Shown: one piece after another, positions 63,456 through 64,000 of the stretch
How the letters are laid out: each line of letters opens with the position of its first letter
How positions within the stretch are numbered: the first letter of the stretch is position 1
Source of the DNA: Armatimonadota bacterium
GTDB lineage: Bacteria; Armatimonadota; Zipacnadia; Zipacnadales; JABUFB01
Direction of reading: 5' to 3'
Assembly: GCA_013314775.1 (NCBI GenBank)
Contig: JABUFB010000012.1
Coordinates: 185,733 to 249,732 of the forward strand
DNA length: 64,000 bases
The notes under the pieces: generated by a model
What the model was told of the DNA's origin: nothing
Seen by the model: the letters and a program-made list of their open reading frames with translations, nothing else
The model's database searches: none
Translations under genes and position numbers: made by a program

Positions 63456-63704
63456 ATGACCTTGTTCGGCATCCTGGCCTTCTTCCTGATGGTCGGGGCG
63501 CCGTACTTGCACGCCCACCAACCGGGGCACCAGACGGACCAGTGCCCCGCTTCCCAGGTGCTGCACTCGGGCGCAGTTGCTGTGCCCTCACCGCTGGTCA
63601 TCACGTGTGACGCGCAATTCTCCAGATCGACACACATTGCCGCACTGCCTCTTCAGGACACCGAGACTCCCGCCGCCTGGCAACCCCGCGCACCTCCCTG
63701 CTGA
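63456..63704 (+). CDS. Small exported hypothetical protein
   Basis: 82 aa. N-terminal hydrophobic stretch (GILAFFLMVGAPYLHA) suggests a signal peptide, then a short His/Pro/Gln-rich stretch (HAHQPGHQ) and a 55-residue tail with three Cys. No family recognised. Ribosome site weak. It lies between a divergent giant gene and a prepilin fragment. Real-gene status is uncertain. Confidence 0.4.
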   Translation: MTLFGILAFFLMVGAPYLHAHQPGHQTDQCPASQVLHSGAVAVPSPLVITCDAQFSRSTHIAALPLQDTETPAAWQPRAPPC

Positions 63705-63735
63705 CCTGCCTTGAGCGCCGTTAATAAGCCGCTCT

Positions 63736-63751
63736 CCGCGCTTTCGCGCGG
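63736..63751. repeat. Hairpin upstream of the prepilin fragment, first
   Basis: CCGCGC-TTTC-GCGCGG, perfect 6-bp arms and a tetraloop. One of two adjacent stems before the prepilin start. Confidence 0.6.
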
Positions 63752-63760
63752 TGACGCCGA

Positions 63761-63779
63761 TTCGCAACTCCTTTGCGAA
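63761..63779. repeat. Hairpin upstream of the prepilin fragment, second
   Basis: TTCGCAA-CTCCT-TTGCGAA, perfect 7-bp arms, ending 23 bp before the ATG. Possibly a transcript-stabilising or translation-control element in the leader. Confidence 0.6.
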
Positions 63780-63802
63780 CCACTCAGGGAGGTGCACAAG
63801 CC

Positions 63803-63877
63803 ATGCTTTGCTTCCGGAAGTCCCGCCGTACCGGTTTCACGCTCATCGAACTGCTGGTGGTCATCGCGATTATCTAA
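63803..63877 (+). pseudogene. Truncated prepilin-type (DUF1559-like) gene
   Basis: 24 codons from an ATG with a good GGGAGGT site encode CFRKSRRTGFTLIELLVVIAII, a prepilin leader with its cleavage Gly-Phe and the conserved +5 Glu, then TAA. Normal homologues continue for 200-350 residues. The following DNA (63878-64000) has no recognisable continuation in any frame. A true early stop, a broken gene or an assembly join are all possible. Confidence 0.65.
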
Positions 63878-64000
63878 TCGCTGAACAACCCCATTGGCGG
63901 GGTGTTACGCGTCGCTCTGGCCGTCTTTTTTGAAGGCCCGGGCCCTTTTCTCTCAACGTGAGCCGTTTACAGGCGCTCTGAAGGCCATTCTGTTGCGGTC
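63878..64000. other. Unassigned sequence at the window end
   Basis: 123 bp after the prepilin stop. Contains a hairpin AACA-A-CCCC / GGGG-TGTT (63884-63906) and a GGCCCGGGCC palindrome (63935-63944) flanked by T-runs (TTTTTT before, CTTTTCTC after). No gene recognised. Confidence 0.5.

Overview
The window is high-GC, densely coded bacterial DNA. It carries LPS-transport proteins (LptA/LptC type, so a diderm envelope), several very large secreted glycoside-hydrolase-like proteins, a URO-D-family protein, a stalk-domain protein, two Gfo/Idh/MocA oxidoreductases and a prepilin-type FTLIELLVVIAI N-terminus. This mix is most like an uncultured Armatimonadota-type bacterium or a similarly saccharolytic diderm; the phylum is an inference, since no rRNA, tRNA or phylogenetic marker was available. 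I saw no CRISPR array, tRNA, rRNA, phage or intact insertion sequence.

Layout. 0-4.5 kb (minus): envelope cluster lptA-lptC-GT2-rfbF-GT-C transferase. 4.5-6.6 kb: an Asp/Glu racemase behind a near-consensus promoter, and a URO-D-family protein. 7-8 kb (plus): a TTG-started cold-shock protein and a long hibernation factor closed by a strong terminator. 8-12.1 kb (plus): a second lipid-linked sugar cluster (small hypothetical, Dpm1-like GT2, GT-C transferase, FAD oxidoreductase). 12.2-22.3 kb (minus): a tightly packed operon MFS-folC-hisF-hisI-TPR-BadF kinase-stalk protein with several stop/start overlaps; the TPR gene carries an 11-bp homopolymer. 22.7-33.1 kb (minus): a secreted/transport operon in which a 1431-aa GH-like protein, a 378-aa exported protein and a GDPD are translationally coupled, followed by an amino-acid permease and a BNR-type secreted protein. 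33.2-38 kb (plus): M55 D-aminopeptidase, branched-chain aminotransferase, ClpC. 38.2-43.6 kb: a sugar-modification cluster (two Gfo/Idh oxidoreductases, TIM-barrel isomerase, MDR dehydrogenase, epimerase), interrupted by a decayed hydrolase fragment and dispersed repeats. 43.7-46.6 kb: serine acetyltransferase and an arabinofuranosidase-like glycosidase. 46.8-50.9 kb (minus): MarR regulator plus a heterodimeric ABC exporter. 51.4-54.6 kb (minus): dtxR-feoA-feoB iron-uptake operon with the operator on its -10 box. 54.7-63.3 kb: Eis-like GNAT, gingipain-like C25 peptidase, and a 1801-aa secreted GH-like giant. The last kilobase holds a small exported protein and a prepilin gene cut short after 24 codons.

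The most unusual signal is the 500-bp ORF-free stretch between marR and feoB. It carries a near-perfect minus-strand promoter (TTGACA-17-TATAAA) with a palindrome at its -35 side and a second at its start site, followed by about 200 nt able to form at least four further stem-loops. This is a good candidate for an unannotated structured RNA or a long regulatory leader of the exporter operon.
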